NCBI GenBank assembly: GCA_040506705.1
Contig: JBEVWG010000035.1
Coordinates: 1-64,000 of the forward strand
Source: Thiodiazotropha sp040506705
GTDB lineage: Bacteria; Pseudomonadota; Gammaproteobacteria; Chromatiales; Chromatiaceae
Direction: 5' to 3'
Length of the DNA stretch: 64,000 bases
Part shown: positions 16,559 through 26,807 of the stretch, one piece after another
Numbering within the stretch: the stretch's first letter is position 1
How the letters are laid out: every line of letters begins with the position of its first letter
The notes under the pieces: model-generated
What the model was told of the DNA's origin: nothing
What the model saw: only the letters and a program-made list of their open reading frames with translations
Databases searched by the model: none
Position numbers and translations under genes: made by a program

Positions 16559-19024
16559 ATGAAGTCGTTCTACAAACTCTCAAGATACCTCGTTTACTTC
16601 TTATTCGGCCTTTCGGCGATAGGTGCCATCGGTCTATATGGTACCTACCTCTACCTTGAACCCAAGTTGCCATCCATCGAAACACTCAAAGATGTGCATC
16701 TACAGGTCCCCCTTCGTATCTACAGCAGCGACCACCTGTTGATCGCAGAGTTTGGAGAAAAACGTCGCGAGCCTCTCGACTTTGACGAAGTTCCCCCACT
16801 CATGATCCAAGCCTTCCTGGCTGCTGAAGATGACCGCTTTTTCCAGCACCCTGGCGTGGACTATCACGGCATAATACGAGCAGCCGTTCAACTTCTCCTA
16901 ACCGGTGAACGCCGGCAAGGTGGCAGCACCATTACGATGCAGGTCGCAAGGAATTTCTTCCTTAGCAGTGAGAAGACCTACACTCGTAAATTGAATGAGA
17001 TATTTCTCTCCTTCAAGATAGAGCGTTTGCTCTCCAAAGAGGAGATACTCGAACTCTATCTCAACAAAATCTATCTCGGTCACCGTTCATATGGCGTGGG
17101 TGCCGCTGCTTTAGTCTATTACGGCCGGCCGGTTGAAAAACTTGAGCTTTCTGAAATCGCTATGATTGCCGGCCTGCCTAAAGCACCATCGCGACTTAAC
17201 CCCCTTTCAAATCCTCAACGCGCATTGATTCGCCGTAATTATGTTCTACGCCGGATGCTGGATCTGGACTACATCAGTCAAGCTGAATACGAAGCTGCAA
17301 AGACAAGTCCAATCAGCGCTGAACCACATAATGCACCAAGTGAAATTGAGGCACCTTATGTGGCAGAAATGGCGCGGGCAGAAGCAGTTACGCGCTTTGG
17401 ACAAGAAGCCTATACCAGAGGCTACACCATCACAACCACTATCGAAAGCCATCTTCAGGAGGCTGCTAACAGGGCATTGCGTGATGCAATTCAAAGCTAT
17501 GATAAGCGCCATGGTTACCGGGGTAGTGCTGGATATTACGAAATCAGCGAGGAGACCGAAGAGGCGACATTGATCGAAAAACTCGCTGATCTGGCCGATG
17601 CAGCCGACTTAAAAAAGGGCATAGTGATCGCTGTAACTGAGAAGGAGATCACAGTTCTGTCAGCGCAGGGAGAGCACCTCACCATAGATTGGGCCGGTTT
17701 ATCATGGGCTAGTGCCTATATCGACACTGAGCGTAAACAGACAGAACCCAAACAGGCAGCTGAGATAGTTAAGCCTGGTGACATGGTCTATCTCTATAGC
17801 GAACTGAATGAGGATGGATTACCCTACTGGCGGCTTGCCCAGATACCTAAAGTATCTGGCGCCATGGTTTCACTATCTCCAAATAACGGCGCAGTTAAGG
17901 CCTTAGTTGGCGGCTATGACTTCTACCTCAGCAAATTCAACAGGGTGACGCAGGCAAAACGCCAGCCAGGCTCTGGTTTCAAACCCTTTATCTACTCATC
18001 TGCACTGGAAGCTGGCTTCAACCCTGCCAGTATTATTAACGATGCCCCTGTGGTCTTTGACGACGAAGGCCTGGAGGCTGCATGGCGACCTGAGAACTAC
18101 AGCGGAAAATTCTTTGGCCCGACACGTCTCAGATACGCCTTGACTCATTCGCGAAACCTGGTCTCTATACGACTACTGAGAAAGATAGGTATCAAGCAGG
18201 CTATCAACTACGCAAGCCGCTTCGGATTCGATAAAAAACAGTTACCGCATGATCTATCTCTTGCATTGGGGAGTGGTGCAGTCACCCCTCTGGCTATGAG
18301 CGAAGGGTATAGCGTGCTTGCAAATGGCGGCTTTTATGTCTCATCGCATATTATAGAATCTATACGAGATGATCAGAGTGAGCTCCTATATCAAGCCAAC
18401 CCTCTGCAGATATGCGACGAAGCTATGGAACAGGCCGCAGCTGAAGCGGCTGATCAGATATCAATAAACGATCCAGAGTCGGAAATCACAGAGCAAGCCG
18501 AGCCGATAACTCCCCGCTGCGCCGCGCAAGCCATATCCCAACAGAACCATTATCTGATGCACTCCATGCTGCGTGATGTGATTCAACTTGGCACAGCCCG
18601 GAAGGCCCGTGCACTTGGAAGAAAAGATATCGCAGGTAAAACAGGCACCACCAATGACCAGAAAGATGCCTGGTTCAACGGCTTTAATCACTATCTGGTG
18701 ACCACTGCCTGGATTGGGTTTGACGATGTTTCCCCACTTGGCAGAGGTGAAGTGGGTGGTCGTGCCGCACTACCCGCCTGGATCGACTATATGAAGGTAG
18801 CACTCAATGGCATAGAGGAGCGTATCCCTGACATGCCTTCAGATATGATCACCATGCGCATCGATTCTGAAACCGGCCAACCAGTCGGAGTTGGTCACCC
18901 CAGAGCAATGTTTGAAGTTTTCGAAGTTGGCAAAGCACCTGCTCAACCGAAGCAAAACTCCAACAGCAATACGCAACAGGAGCAGAGGAGAGGAAGCGTA
19001 AAAGCCATTGAGGATCCGTTCTGA
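16559..19024 (+). CDS. mrcA: Penicillin-binding protein 1A
   Basis: Bifunctional peptidoglycan synthase anchored in the inner membrane. A signal-anchor helix near the N-terminus is followed by the GT51 transglycosylase domain (AAEDDRFFQHPGVD, GGSTITMQVARNFFL, KIYLGHRSYGVGAAA), an OB-like insert and the transpeptidase domain (SGFK, SRN, and KTGTT near residue 693). I use ATG 16559 (MKSFYKLSRY); a GTG four codons upstream and a TTG at 16487 are also open. The Shine-Dalgarno is poor for all. Length about 821 aa is normal. It is divergent from pilM. Confidence 0.94.
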   Translation: MKSFYKLSRYLVYFLFGLSAIGAIGLYGTYLYLEPKLPSIETLKDVHLQVPLRIYSSDHLLIAEFGEKRREPLDFDEVPPLMIQAFLAAEDDRFFQHPGVDYHGIIRAAVQLLLTGERRQGGSTITMQVARNFFLSSEKTYTRKLNEIFLSFKIERLLSKEEILELYLNKIYLGHRSYGVGAAALVYYGRPVEKLELSEIAMIAGLPKAPSRLNPLSNPQRALIRRNYVLRRMLDLDYISQAEYEAAKTSPISAEPHNAPSEIEAPYVAEMARAEAVTRFGQEAYTRGYTITTTIESHLQEAANRALRDAIQSYDKRHGYRGSAGYYEISEETEEATLIEKLADLADAADLKKGIVIAVTEKEITVLSAQGEHLTIDWAGLSWASAYIDTERKQTEPKQAAEIVKPGDMVYLYSELNEDGLPYWRLAQIPKVSGAMVSLSPNNGAVKALVGGYDFYLSKFNRVTQAKRQPGSGFKPFIYSSALEAGFNPASIINDAPVVFDDEGLEAAWRPENYSGKFFGPTRLRYALTHSRNLVSIRLLRKIGIKQAINYASRFGFDKKQLPHDLSLALGSGAVTPLAMSEGYSVLANGGFYVSSHIIESIRDDQSELLYQANPLQICDEAMEQAAAEAADQISINDPESEITEQAEPITPRCAAQAISQQNHYLMHSMLRDVIQLGTARKARALGRKDIAGKTGTTNDQKDAWFNGFNHYLVTTAWIGFDDVSPLGRGEVGGRAALPAWIDYMKVALNGIEERIPDMPSDMITMRIDSETGQPVGVGHPRAMFEVFEVGKAPAQPKQNSNSNTQQEQRRGSVKAIEDPF

Positions 19025-19193
19025 TATCGATGACCTCGGGCGAATCGCGATGAACTTTCAATCAAAGAAATGGCCAATGCTATAGAAACATGCTACGAAT
19101 AGTCGGCGAGTGAGGTTATCTCAAATCCAAAAAATTAATCGATGTAAATAGGCTATCCAGTCCGGCAGACAACACACTTCGGTAAATACTCCT

Positions 19194-19835
19194 ATGACCA
19201 ACGGCAAACGACTTCTACAAAAACGCATTGCCTACGAGGCCGCACGCATACTGACTGAATTACGTTCCGATAATATTGCCTACGCATGTCGAAAAGCTGC
19301 AGCTAAACTTGGCGTTACCCGGCAGCAGATGATGCCGAACAGGGAGGAGGTGGAATTTGCCCTTCAGGAACAGCAACGTCTGATTCTGGGTCATCAGCAA
19401 CCTGATGCTTTACAGCTGTTGCGTGAAAACGCACTTGAGGCGATGCAGGCGTTGAAGACCTTTCATCCACATTTGGTTGGACCGGTACTTCGCGGCACTG
19501 CAGACAGTAACAGCCGGATAGAATTACATCTCCATGCCGAGACGCCAGAAGAGGTACTCTTCACCCTTAGCGACCTGCATATTCCATGGCAAGAGAAACA
19601 GCGTAACCTGCATTTCAGCGATGGCAGCCATGAGACAATACCCTGCTTTACCTTCTCAGCCGACGAGATACAGTTTTTATTGGTTGTATTTCCTAACGAC
19701 AGCCGTCATAAACGCCCATTGGACTCTTTTGACAACCGCCCCTACGAGGGGATTAACCTTAAGCAGCTGAGAGATTTGCTGGCGAAGGAACAGGCAATGG
19801 ATGAGCCATTGCCTGAGAACCGTGCCTTGATCTGA
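19194..19835 (+). CDS. Conserved proteobacterial protein, nucleotidyltransferase-like
   Basis: A 213-residue soluble protein of a conserved but uncharacterised proteobacterial family. The N-terminal half is helical (AAKLGVTRQQMMP). The centre has HLVGPVLRGTADSNSRIELHLHA, which resembles the G-[ST] and acidic strand of minimal nucleotidyltransferase folds, but I do not see a full catalytic DxD. It ends 11 bp from the convergent gltA stop. Function unknown; the fold assignment is inference. Confidence 0.7.
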   Translation: MTNGKRLLQKRIAYEAARILTELRSDNIAYACRKAAAKLGVTRQQMMPNREEVEFALQEQQRLILGHQQPDALQLLRENALEAMQALKTFHPHLVGPVLRGTADSNSRIELHLHAETPEEVLFTLSDLHIPWQEKQRNLHFSDGSHETIPCFTFSADEIQFLLVVFPNDSRHKRPLDSFDNRPYEGINLKQLRDLLAKEQAMDEPLPENRALI

Positions 19836-19846
19836 GCCATAGTTGC

Positions 19847-21148
19847 CTATCGCTTATCCATCGGCACATAGTCTCGCCGCGGATAGCCTTTGTAGATTTG
19901 ACGGGGACGGCCGATCTTCTGCCTTGGGTCATCCATCATCTCCAACCAGTGCGCAACCCAGCCAACCGTTCTGGCAATTGCGAACATAACTGTGAACATA
20001 TTGTTAGGTATACCGAGTGCCCGGTAGATGATGCCGGAGTAGAAATCCACATTCGGATAGAGTTTGCGTTCGATGAAATACTCATCATTAAGCGCGATCT
20101 CCTCCAGACGCTGGGCTAACTCGAACATCGGATTGCTGTCGTCAGCAAGACGCTCAAGTACCTGATGACAGACTTCTCTTATGATGCCGGCACGTGGATC
20201 ATATTTTTTATAGACGCGATGACCGAATCCCATCAAGCGGAAACCATCATCCTTGTCTTTCGCTTTGGCCAGATATTTATCGATTTGTGATACATCGCCA
20301 ATCTCATTCAACATATCCAGAACCGCTTCGTTGGCACCACCATGGGCAGGCCCCCACAAAGAGGCAATACCTGCAGCAATACAGGCAAAGGGGTTAGCCA
20401 GCGAGCTACCAGCAAGCCTGACTGTTGAAGTACTGGCATTCTGCTCATGGTCCGCATGCAGAATGAAAAGCAGATTGAGCGCCTTCTCAGCAACTGGATC
20501 CAATTCATACGGTTCACAAGGGGTGGCATACATCATGTGCAGCAAGTTCGCACAATAGGAGAGGTCATTGCGTGGATACATGATCGGCTCGCCAATATTG
20601 TGTTTGAAGCTGGCGGCAGCAATGGTGGGCATCTTTGCGATCAGACGATGGGCAGCCACTTGTCTCTGCTCAGGATCATTGATATCCAGTGAATCGTGGT
20701 AGAAAGCAGACAAGGAGCCAACAACCCCAACCATGATCGCCATAGGGTGGGCGTCATAGTGGAAACCGCCAAAAAAGTGCTTCAAAGTCTCGTTCAGCAT
20801 TGTATGACGACTGATCAAACTGTTGAAATCAACCAATTCGCTTTTCGTGGGAAGCTCACCATTCAAGAGCAGATATGCTGTCTCCAGGAAATCTCCGCCA
20901 TCAGCGAGCTGCTCAATGGGATAACCTCGATATTCAAGGATACCCACCTCACCCTGGATAAAAGTGATTTTACTGTTACAGCTTGCCGTGGACATAAAGC
21001 CCGGATCGTAGGTAAAAACACCTGCATCACTATAGAGCGAAGAGACGTCAATTGCCGGTGGACCCTGTACCGACTCCCGAACCGGTAGCTTGATTGACAC
21101 ACCGGTCTCATCATTGGTCAAGGTATAAGTTTTTTGATTATCCGCCAT
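19847..21148 (-). CDS. gltA: Citrate synthase, type II
   Basis: First TCA-cycle step: condenses acetyl-CoA with oxaloacetate. The 433-residue hexameric Gram-negative type is indicated by length and an N-terminal beta domain. Catalytic motifs are visible: LFILHADHEQNASTSTVRL, WGPAHGGANEA, MGFGHRVYKKYDPRA and the aspartate in PNVDFYSGI. It is monocistronic, facing the gene to its left. Confidence 0.96.
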   Translation of the reverse strand: MADNQKTYTLTNDETGVSIKLPVRESVQGPPAIDVSSLYSDAGVFTYDPGFMSTASCNSKITFIQGEVGILEYRGYPIEQLADGGDFLETAYLLLNGELPTKSELVDFNSLISRHTMLNETLKHFFGGFHYDAHPMAIMVGVVGSLSAFYHDSLDINDPEQRQVAAHRLIAKMPTIAAASFKHNIGEPIMYPRNDLSYCANLLHMMYATPCEPYELDPVAEKALNLLFILHADHEQNASTSTVRLAGSSLANPFACIAAGIASLWGPAHGGANEAVLDMLNEIGDVSQIDKYLAKAKDKDDGFRLMGFGHRVYKKYDPRAGIIREVCHQVLERLADDSNPMFELAQRLEEIALNDEYFIERKLYPNVDFYSGIIYRALGIPNNMFTVMFAIARTVGWVAHWLEMMDDPRQKIGRPRQIYKGYPRRDYVPMDKR

Positions 21149-21636
21149 GGTGAACTCCGTAAATTACCGCAAACCAACCCGCTGCACGACACGATATGCC
21201 GATTTAGCTAAAAAGGCCAGTCACAGTGAAAACAGGCATAACCCTGTGAATTGATTATTTATTTTTACTGCCCATGGTAGGGGTAGGAGCTATAATGTTG
21301 ACTGAACACATTCAGAGATTCAAGCTTTGCAAGTGACGCGGGGGCTCCTGTCACTTAATAAAATCACCTTAATGCGAGCAGAAAACCGCTACAGGTATAA
21401 TCTCCATACTCCTCATATAATATTTTTATAAGGCCCCAAATTATAACTTAAAGCCATGCTGAAACATCAACAAGTTTATGTAAATGATAACTATTGGGTT
21501 TTACAGCAAATAGTCTGCAGGCAACACCATCACCCCTGAATAGTCACCAGAAAACAGCAGAACATCTCCGATCCGGCCCAAAAAGGTTCTATCTTTGTGG
21601 CAAGCTGTTAATCCAGAATCGCTCTCGCCCTGGCAC
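21149..21636. other. Non-coding gap between gltA and the aminomutase gene
   Basis: This 488-bp gap contains the gltA upstream region and the 3' end of the aminomutase gene. An inverted repeat AAGTGAC (21331-21337) / GTCACTT (21350-21356) encloses a G-rich loop. The sequence around 21370-21500 is AT-rich. No gene, tRNA or convincing promoter was identified. Confidence 0.3.
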
Positions 21637-22995
21637 CTACAAAGTGACCGGATCACTAAAAAAGCGGGCCGAAGCTTCATTGGCAGGCCTCAATTGATCG
21701 AACCAAGTCGCCCTTTCATCATATTTTGCGAAAAAAGGCTGCTGAACCCAAGAGGGGTCTCTCGCCTGAATGAATCGCAGCACGAATACCTTTTCGCCAT
21801 CGACCTCAGCAACACCCTGAATCTCAACCTTGCCTGGGGCTGCACTCATACTGGGACCACGAGCGGTGCGACCAAGACCTGAGACCTTCTGCATCGCTTC
21901 TCTGTAGATTTCCCAGGCCTTATACAGCGGCACTTCAAAATAGCGTCTTGCGCCAGTATCTCGCTCAACGAACTGGTAGTAGGGAATAACCCCCAGCTTA
22001 ACCTGTTCATTCCACATTCTCACCCAGTCATCAGCCTGATCATTGATATGCGCCAGCAGGGGACCCTGACTCCTTATTTCAGCACCCGTCGCCCTCAAGC
22101 GACGAATCGCGGCTCTTGCGATGTCCGTATCCAACTCACGCCAGTGGTTATAGTGCGCCATGATGGCGACATGTTTCCCCGCCAGAACCAGATGATGTAT
22201 CAGCTCGATCAACTCATCTGCATCACTATCGGTAATAAAGCGTTGAGGCCAGAAGCTAAGCGCCTTGGTACCAATCCTCAGCGATTGAATATGACTGAAC
22301 TGTGGGTGCAGTAAGGGCTCAAGATAGCTCTTCAACTGACGACTCTTCATCACCATTGGATCGCCACCAGTCACCAGCAAATCGGTTACTTCGGTGTGTT
22401 CCCGAAGATAGCTGTATAGACGCTCAGACTCAGTGGTGGCCATCCGCAAAGATTTATCACCGACAAACTGAGCCCAACGAAAACAGAAGCTGCAGTAACT
22501 GTGGCAAGTTTGACCCTGGCTGGGGAAAAACAGCACAGTCTCGCGATACTTGTGCTGCAAGCCCGGAACAGGTTCACCTGACTCATCGCGGGGTATGTTC
22601 TCACCCAGCTGACCGGCAGGATGAGGATTAAGTTCTGCTCGAATCGAATCAGCTAATACTCGCAGGGCCTTCTTATCCGCGCCAGAGCGTATTGCCAAAG
22701 CCATGCGATTGAAGTGTGCCTCTGAAAGCATCCCTTTCTGCGGAAATATGAGCTGAAAAATTGGATCCTCAGGCACACAGCTCCAGTCTATAAGCTCTTC
22801 GATCACATAGGCATTAATCCTGAAGGGTAATACCGACGAGACGACCTTCATCTCAAAAAGCAACTCACTTGGAAGCTGCTTCAATTGTTCGATTTTATCG
22901 AAATCTCGAGCAGTAAATACCTTGAATTGCTGTGGTGCGTCTTCAAACTCAACTTTGTGTAGCAAAGTTCGAGTCATTGACGATTGTTGTGACAT
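21637..22995 (-). CDS. Radical SAM protein of the lysine 2,3-aminomutase (KamA) family
   Basis: A 452-residue radical SAM enzyme with PLP-dependent aminomutase features. The 4Fe-4S/SAM motif CxxxCxxC is C164, C168, C171 in CHSYCSFCFRW. VTGGDPM is the glycine-rich SAM segment, and GPSMSAAPGKVEIQG near the C-terminus resembles the KamA PLP/quaternary region. It is longer than EpmB (about 340 aa) and no efp or epmA lies nearby, so a free-lysine 2,3-aminomutase or a related substrate (glutamate) is more likely than EF-P modification. It stands alone. Confidence 0.85.
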   Translation of the reverse strand: MSQQSSMTRTLLHKVEFEDAPQQFKVFTARDFDKIEQLKQLPSELLFEMKVVSSVLPFRINAYVIEELIDWSCVPEDPIFQLIFPQKGMLSEAHFNRMALAIRSGADKKALRVLADSIRAELNPHPAGQLGENIPRDESGEPVPGLQHKYRETVLFFPSQGQTCHSYCSFCFRWAQFVGDKSLRMATTESERLYSYLREHTEVTDLLVTGGDPMVMKSRQLKSYLEPLLHPQFSHIQSLRIGTKALSFWPQRFITDSDADELIELIHHLVLAGKHVAIMAHYNHWRELDTDIARAAIRRLRATGAEIRSQGPLLAHINDQADDWVRMWNEQVKLGVIPYYQFVERDTGARRYFEVPLYKAWEIYREAMQKVSGLGRTARGPSMSAAPGKVEIQGVAEVDGEKVFVLRFIQARDPSWVQQPFFAKYDERATWFDQLRPANEASARFFSDPVTL

Positions 22996-23643
22996 ATTCG
23001 GCTCCAGGTCTTCCGCCTAACCTACGCAAAGGTCTCAGATGACTTAACAGCCAGCTGAGTTGCACCCGATAGATCAAGTTAAGTAGCTGTGGCAGATGAC
23101 AAATTCATCGCCTAAAGTCTCAGCGAAAGATAAAGTTAGCGATTAACAGGCTCTTTTTTATGATTAACACTACTGTTTTGAGCTGCATTCACCTTGAGAA
23201 ATGTTTTCGGTGAAACAGTAGCTATGTCCCTAAATCGAAGAAATTTTCCACCCCTCAGCAAATCCCTTTCATGTAGGAAGGAGGGCGCATACCCTAACAA
23301 ACAATAGTCATCGGAGCAAAACAGTAGCGCACAGCCTCCGGCATAAAAAAACCCATCTCACCGAAATTAGCGTCATTTTAAAGCAATTAGCCTCTATATC
23401 ATAAAACATAGATATACATTACGTTAAACAATACTTGATTACATAAGCATTAAAAACTATATATATTGTCTTGACTGCTATGTTAGACAAATAATTGCCA
23501 GCAACCTGTTTAGACACCAAATAACGAATATGGACACTTATTGTGCAAAGCACTATAAATTTTTTTCGCTACCATCCATAATTCAGCTTATGGACTCATA
23601 ATTAAAAACAGATAGCCGACAGACCATCCACCAAGGCAACGAT
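22996..23643. promoter_or_regulatory. Long upstream region of sucCD
   Basis: This 648-bp AT-rich non-coding region lies between divergent genes. Inverted segments CTACTGT / ACAGTAG enclosing TTCACC / GGTGAA (about 23168-23224) could form a two-step hairpin. Two similar stretches, TTAGACAAATAA and TTAGACACCAAATAA, occur between 23480 and 23525. The sucC promoter is expected here but I cannot place it with confidence. Confidence 0.35.
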
Positions 23644-24804
23644 ATGAACCTACACGAATACCAAGCTAAATCACTATTTGCCAACTACGGCATACCCGTT
23701 CCTCAGGGGCAGGCGGTTTCAAGCCCGAGTGAAGCCCGTGCCGCCGCACAGGAACTTGGAGGCGACCTTTGGGTAATCAAAGCCCAGGCCCATACCGGCG
23801 GACGTGGTAAGGCAGGCGGCGTACAACTGGCCCGCAACCTTGATGAAGTAGAGCAGATGGCTGGAGAGATTCTCGGCATGACACTGGTCACCAATCAGAC
23901 CGGTCCAGAGGGATTGCCAGTCAACAGTGTTCTGGTGGAGGAGGGGAGTAACATCGACAGAGAACTCTATCTCGGCGCTCTGCTTGACCGGTCACGTTCC
24001 CGTATCGCATTCATGGCCTCTGCCGCCGGCGGCATGAACATTGAAGAAGTCGCCGCCAATACCCCGGAGAAGATCCTCACCACAGTGATTAACCCAGCCA
24101 CCGGCATGCTCCCCTATCAATGCCGCAAACTGGCTTTTGGCTTAGGCCTTACCGGGGATCAGATTAAACAGTTTTCGAAAATTATGATGGCGCTTTATCG
24201 ACTCTATATCGACAAAGATATCAGCCTGATCGAAATCAACCCACTGATAATCACCACTGACGGAAAACTCATTGCTTTGGATGCAAAAATCAATCTGGAC
24301 AGTAACGCCCTCTATCGTCACCAGGATCTGGTTGCCCTGCGAGATATATCTCAGGAGGACGAAAAAGAGGCCGCAGCCGCGAAGCATGACCTCAACTATA
24401 TAACCCTGGACGGCAGTATCGGCTGTATGGTCAATGGAGCCGGCCTGGCAATGGCTACTATGGATATGGTTAAGCTTCACGGTGGGGAACCGGCAAACTT
24501 CCTCGATGTGGGTGGTGGCACTACGGCCGAAAGAGTCACTGAAGCATTTAAACTCATTCTCTCTGACGACAAAGTCAAAACAGTATTGGTGAACATCTTT
24601 GGTGGCATTGTTCGTTGCGACCTCATCGCTGAAGGCATTATCACCGCAGCACGTAGCATCGGCGTACCGGTTCCAGTGGTTGTCAGGCTTGAGGGAACCA
24701 ATGCAACAGAGGGCCTCGAAATGCTCTCTTCGAGCGGTCTGGACTTCATTACCGCCAATGACTTCACCGAGGCCGCTAAAAAGGCCGTCTCGGCCGCCGC
24801 TTGA
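23644..24804 (+). CDS. sucC: Succinyl-CoA synthetase beta subunit
   Basis: ADP-forming TCA enzyme subunit that binds nucleotide and succinate. It opens with MNLHEYQAKSLFANYGIPVP, has the ATP-grasp fold (WVIKAQAHTGGRGKAGGV), a conserved SLIEINPL and a C-terminal CoA-ligase domain (LVNIFGGIVRCDLIAEGI). Length 386 aa is typical. It is followed after 28 bp by sucD. Confidence 0.96.
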   Translation: MNLHEYQAKSLFANYGIPVPQGQAVSSPSEARAAAQELGGDLWVIKAQAHTGGRGKAGGVQLARNLDEVEQMAGEILGMTLVTNQTGPEGLPVNSVLVEEGSNIDRELYLGALLDRSRSRIAFMASAAGGMNIEEVAANTPEKILTTVINPATGMLPYQCRKLAFGLGLTGDQIKQFSKIMMALYRLYIDKDISLIEINPLIITTDGKLIALDAKINLDSNALYRHQDLVALRDISQEDEKEAAAAKHDLNYITLDGSIGCMVNGAGLAMATMDMVKLHGGEPANFLDVGGGTTAERVTEAFKLILSDDKVKTVLVNIFGGIVRCDLIAEGIITAARSIGVPVPVVVRLEGTNATEGLEMLSSSGLDFITANDFTEAAKKAVSAAA

Positions 24805-24832
24805 AACCACCAGCTGACAGGAAAAAAGAGAC

Positions 24833-25702
24833 ATGAGCATTCTCGTAGACAATAACACCCGCGTCATCTGCCAAGGCTTTACCGGCAAGCAGGGTACCTT
24901 CCACTCTGAACAGGCAATCGCCTACGGCACCAATCTGACTGGTGGTGTCACCCCGGGAAAAGGAGGGCAGTCCCATCTCGACCGCCCTGTTTTCGATACA
25001 GTCCATGATGCTGTGGCAAATACGGGGGCTGATGCCAGCATGATCTATGTTCCTCCGCCATTTGCTGCCGACGCAATCATCGAAGCAGCGGACGCAGGTA
25101 TCAAGGTTATCGCCTGCATCACTGAAGGCATACCCATCCTTGATATGCTGAAGGTCAAAGAGGCGTTGAAAACCTACCCATCCCGACTCATAGGACCCAA
25201 CTGTCCCGGCATCATTACACCAGGCGCGTGCAAAATCGGCATTATGCCTGGCTCGATTCATCTACCAGGCAGAGTCGGGGTTATGTCACGCTCCGGCACC
25301 TTGACCTATGAAGCCGTTCATCAGACCACCCAGGCCGGACTGGGTCAAAGCACCTGCGTCGGACTCGGAGGCGATCCGATCAATGGCACCAGTTTCATCG
25401 ATTGCCTCAAACTCTTTGAAGATGATGAGCAGACTGATGGCATTATTATGGTTGGCGAGATCGGCGGCTCTGCCGAAGAGGAGGCCGCCGAGTACATCAA
25501 ACAGCATGTGAAAAAGCCGGTAGTCGCCTATATCGCTGGAGTCACGGCACCTCCGGGTAAACGCATGGGACACGCTGGCGCAATCATCAGCGGAGGAAAG
25601 GGTACAGCTGAGGCCAAGTTTCAGGCTCTGGAATCTGCAGGGGCACATGTGGTTCGCTCCCCCGCCGAGATGGGTAGGCGCATGGCGGAACTGCTCGATT
25701 GA
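24833..25702 (+). CDS. sucD: Succinyl-CoA synthetase alpha subunit
   Basis: CoA-binding subunit, transiently phosphorylated on histidine. CoA-binding Rossmann segment VICQGFTGKQGTFHS, IGPNCPGIITPG, and the active-site histidine in GHAGAIISGGKGTAE. Length 289 aa. The Shine-Dalgarno GGAAAAAAGAG precedes the ATG. The stop falls immediately before the PPK2 start. Confidence 0.96.
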   Translation: MSILVDNNTRVICQGFTGKQGTFHSEQAIAYGTNLTGGVTPGKGGQSHLDRPVFDTVHDAVANTGADASMIYVPPPFAADAIIEAADAGIKVIACITEGIPILDMLKVKEALKTYPSRLIGPNCPGIITPGACKIGIMPGSIHLPGRVGVMSRSGTLTYEAVHQTTQAGLGQSTCVGLGGDPINGTSFIDCLKLFEDDEQTDGIIMVGEIGGSAEEEAAEYIKQHVKKPVVAYIAGVTAPPGKRMGHAGAIISGGKGTAEAKFQALESAGAHVVRSPAEMGRRMAELLD

Positions 25703-25716
25703 ACGTTACAGGATCC

Positions 25717-26613
25717 ATGATGAAAAAAGCCAATCTGACCAAGCCAATCAAGAGCCCTTATCTGGTACCCCTCGACGGGTCTTTAAAGTTAAAAGATCTC
25801 TCCACCCAACCTCCCGACGACGCCCCGGGAAAAAAGGGCTGTAAAAAAAATCTAGCGAATGAGGTCGAGGCACTCAATGAACTGCAGCGACAACTCTATG
25901 CCGAGGATCGGCGTTCGCTGCTGATTCTATTCCAGGCGATGGATGCCGCAGGAAAAGACAGCACAATCCGGGCAGTGATGACAGGCATCGATCCCAGCGG
26001 CTGTCAGGTATTTTCATTCAAGCAGCCCTCCAAACTCGAGTTGGATCATGATTTTTTATGGCGCACCACACGCTGCCTGCCAGAGCGTGGTCGTATTGGC
26101 ATTTTCAACAGAAGCTATTATGAAGAGACCCTGGTAGTGCGGGTTCATCCTGACTATTTAGACTCCCAGCGCATACCAATTCCGTCAAATCTGGATGATC
26201 TTTGGCAACAGCGTTTTGACTCGATTCGCCAATTTGAAAAACATTTAGCCCTGAATGGCACCGTGGTCATCAAATTCTGGCTCAATGTCAGTAAAGACGA
26301 ACAGCGCAGGCGCTTTCTCTCACGTCTTAACGAACCACACAAACATTGGAAATTTTCAGTCAAGGACGTTGAAGAGCGGCAACACTGGAAAACCTATATG
26401 AAGGCATATCATGAGACCCTGACTGCCACATCAAAACCCGGAGCGCCCTGGTATGCCATCCCGGCTGATAACAAACCCTATATGCGCTGGCAGGTAGCAC
26501 GAATTATCCGCAAAACCCTGGAGTCTATGGCCCCTCAATACCCTGAAGTAGATCAACAGGAGTCGGGGCGATTCGAAGAGATGCGCCAACTGCTCAGCCA
26601 GGAAGACTCATAA
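25717..26613 (+). CDS. ppk2: Polyphosphate kinase 2 family protein
   Basis: PPK2-family P-loop kinase that transfers phosphate between polyphosphate and nucleotides. The Walker A-like ILFQAMDAAGKDSTIR, the lid region and GIFNRSYYEETLVVRVHP are all family hallmarks, as is RFLSRLNEPHKHWKFS. The start is ATG 25717 or the adjacent ATG 25720, after AGGA; an in-frame TTG at 25699 overlapping sucD is less likely. About 298 aa, single-domain class I size. Its place directly behind sucCD suggests co-transcription. The direction (ADP to ATP, or AMP to ADP) cannot be told from the sequence by eye. Confidence 0.9.
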   Translation: MMKKANLTKPIKSPYLVPLDGSLKLKDLSTQPPDDAPGKKGCKKNLANEVEALNELQRQLYAEDRRSLLILFQAMDAAGKDSTIRAVMTGIDPSGCQVFSFKQPSKLELDHDFLWRTTRCLPERGRIGIFNRSYYEETLVVRVHPDYLDSQRIPIPSNLDDLWQQRFDSIRQFEKHLALNGTVVIKFWLNVSKDEQRRRFLSRLNEPHKHWKFSVKDVEERQHWKTYMKAYHETLTATSKPGAPWYAIPADNKPYMRWQVARIIRKTLESMAPQYPEVDQQESGRFEEMRQLLSQEDS

Positions 26614-26807
26614 GGCAACCCAATCAAGTTATCAGGCGCTGATCAGGCGCCACTATAGCGGATCTACCAGTGTGGGCGCATAATAGGGTGGTTGCCCACT
26701 CTCCTCTTCAGCAGCCTCACGAAGAGGACGGTAATTGATGAAGCAAGATGCAAGGAAGAGATTTTTTTAAACCAATGTCGATAAACTGACAGCCATCTGG
26801 AAAAACC

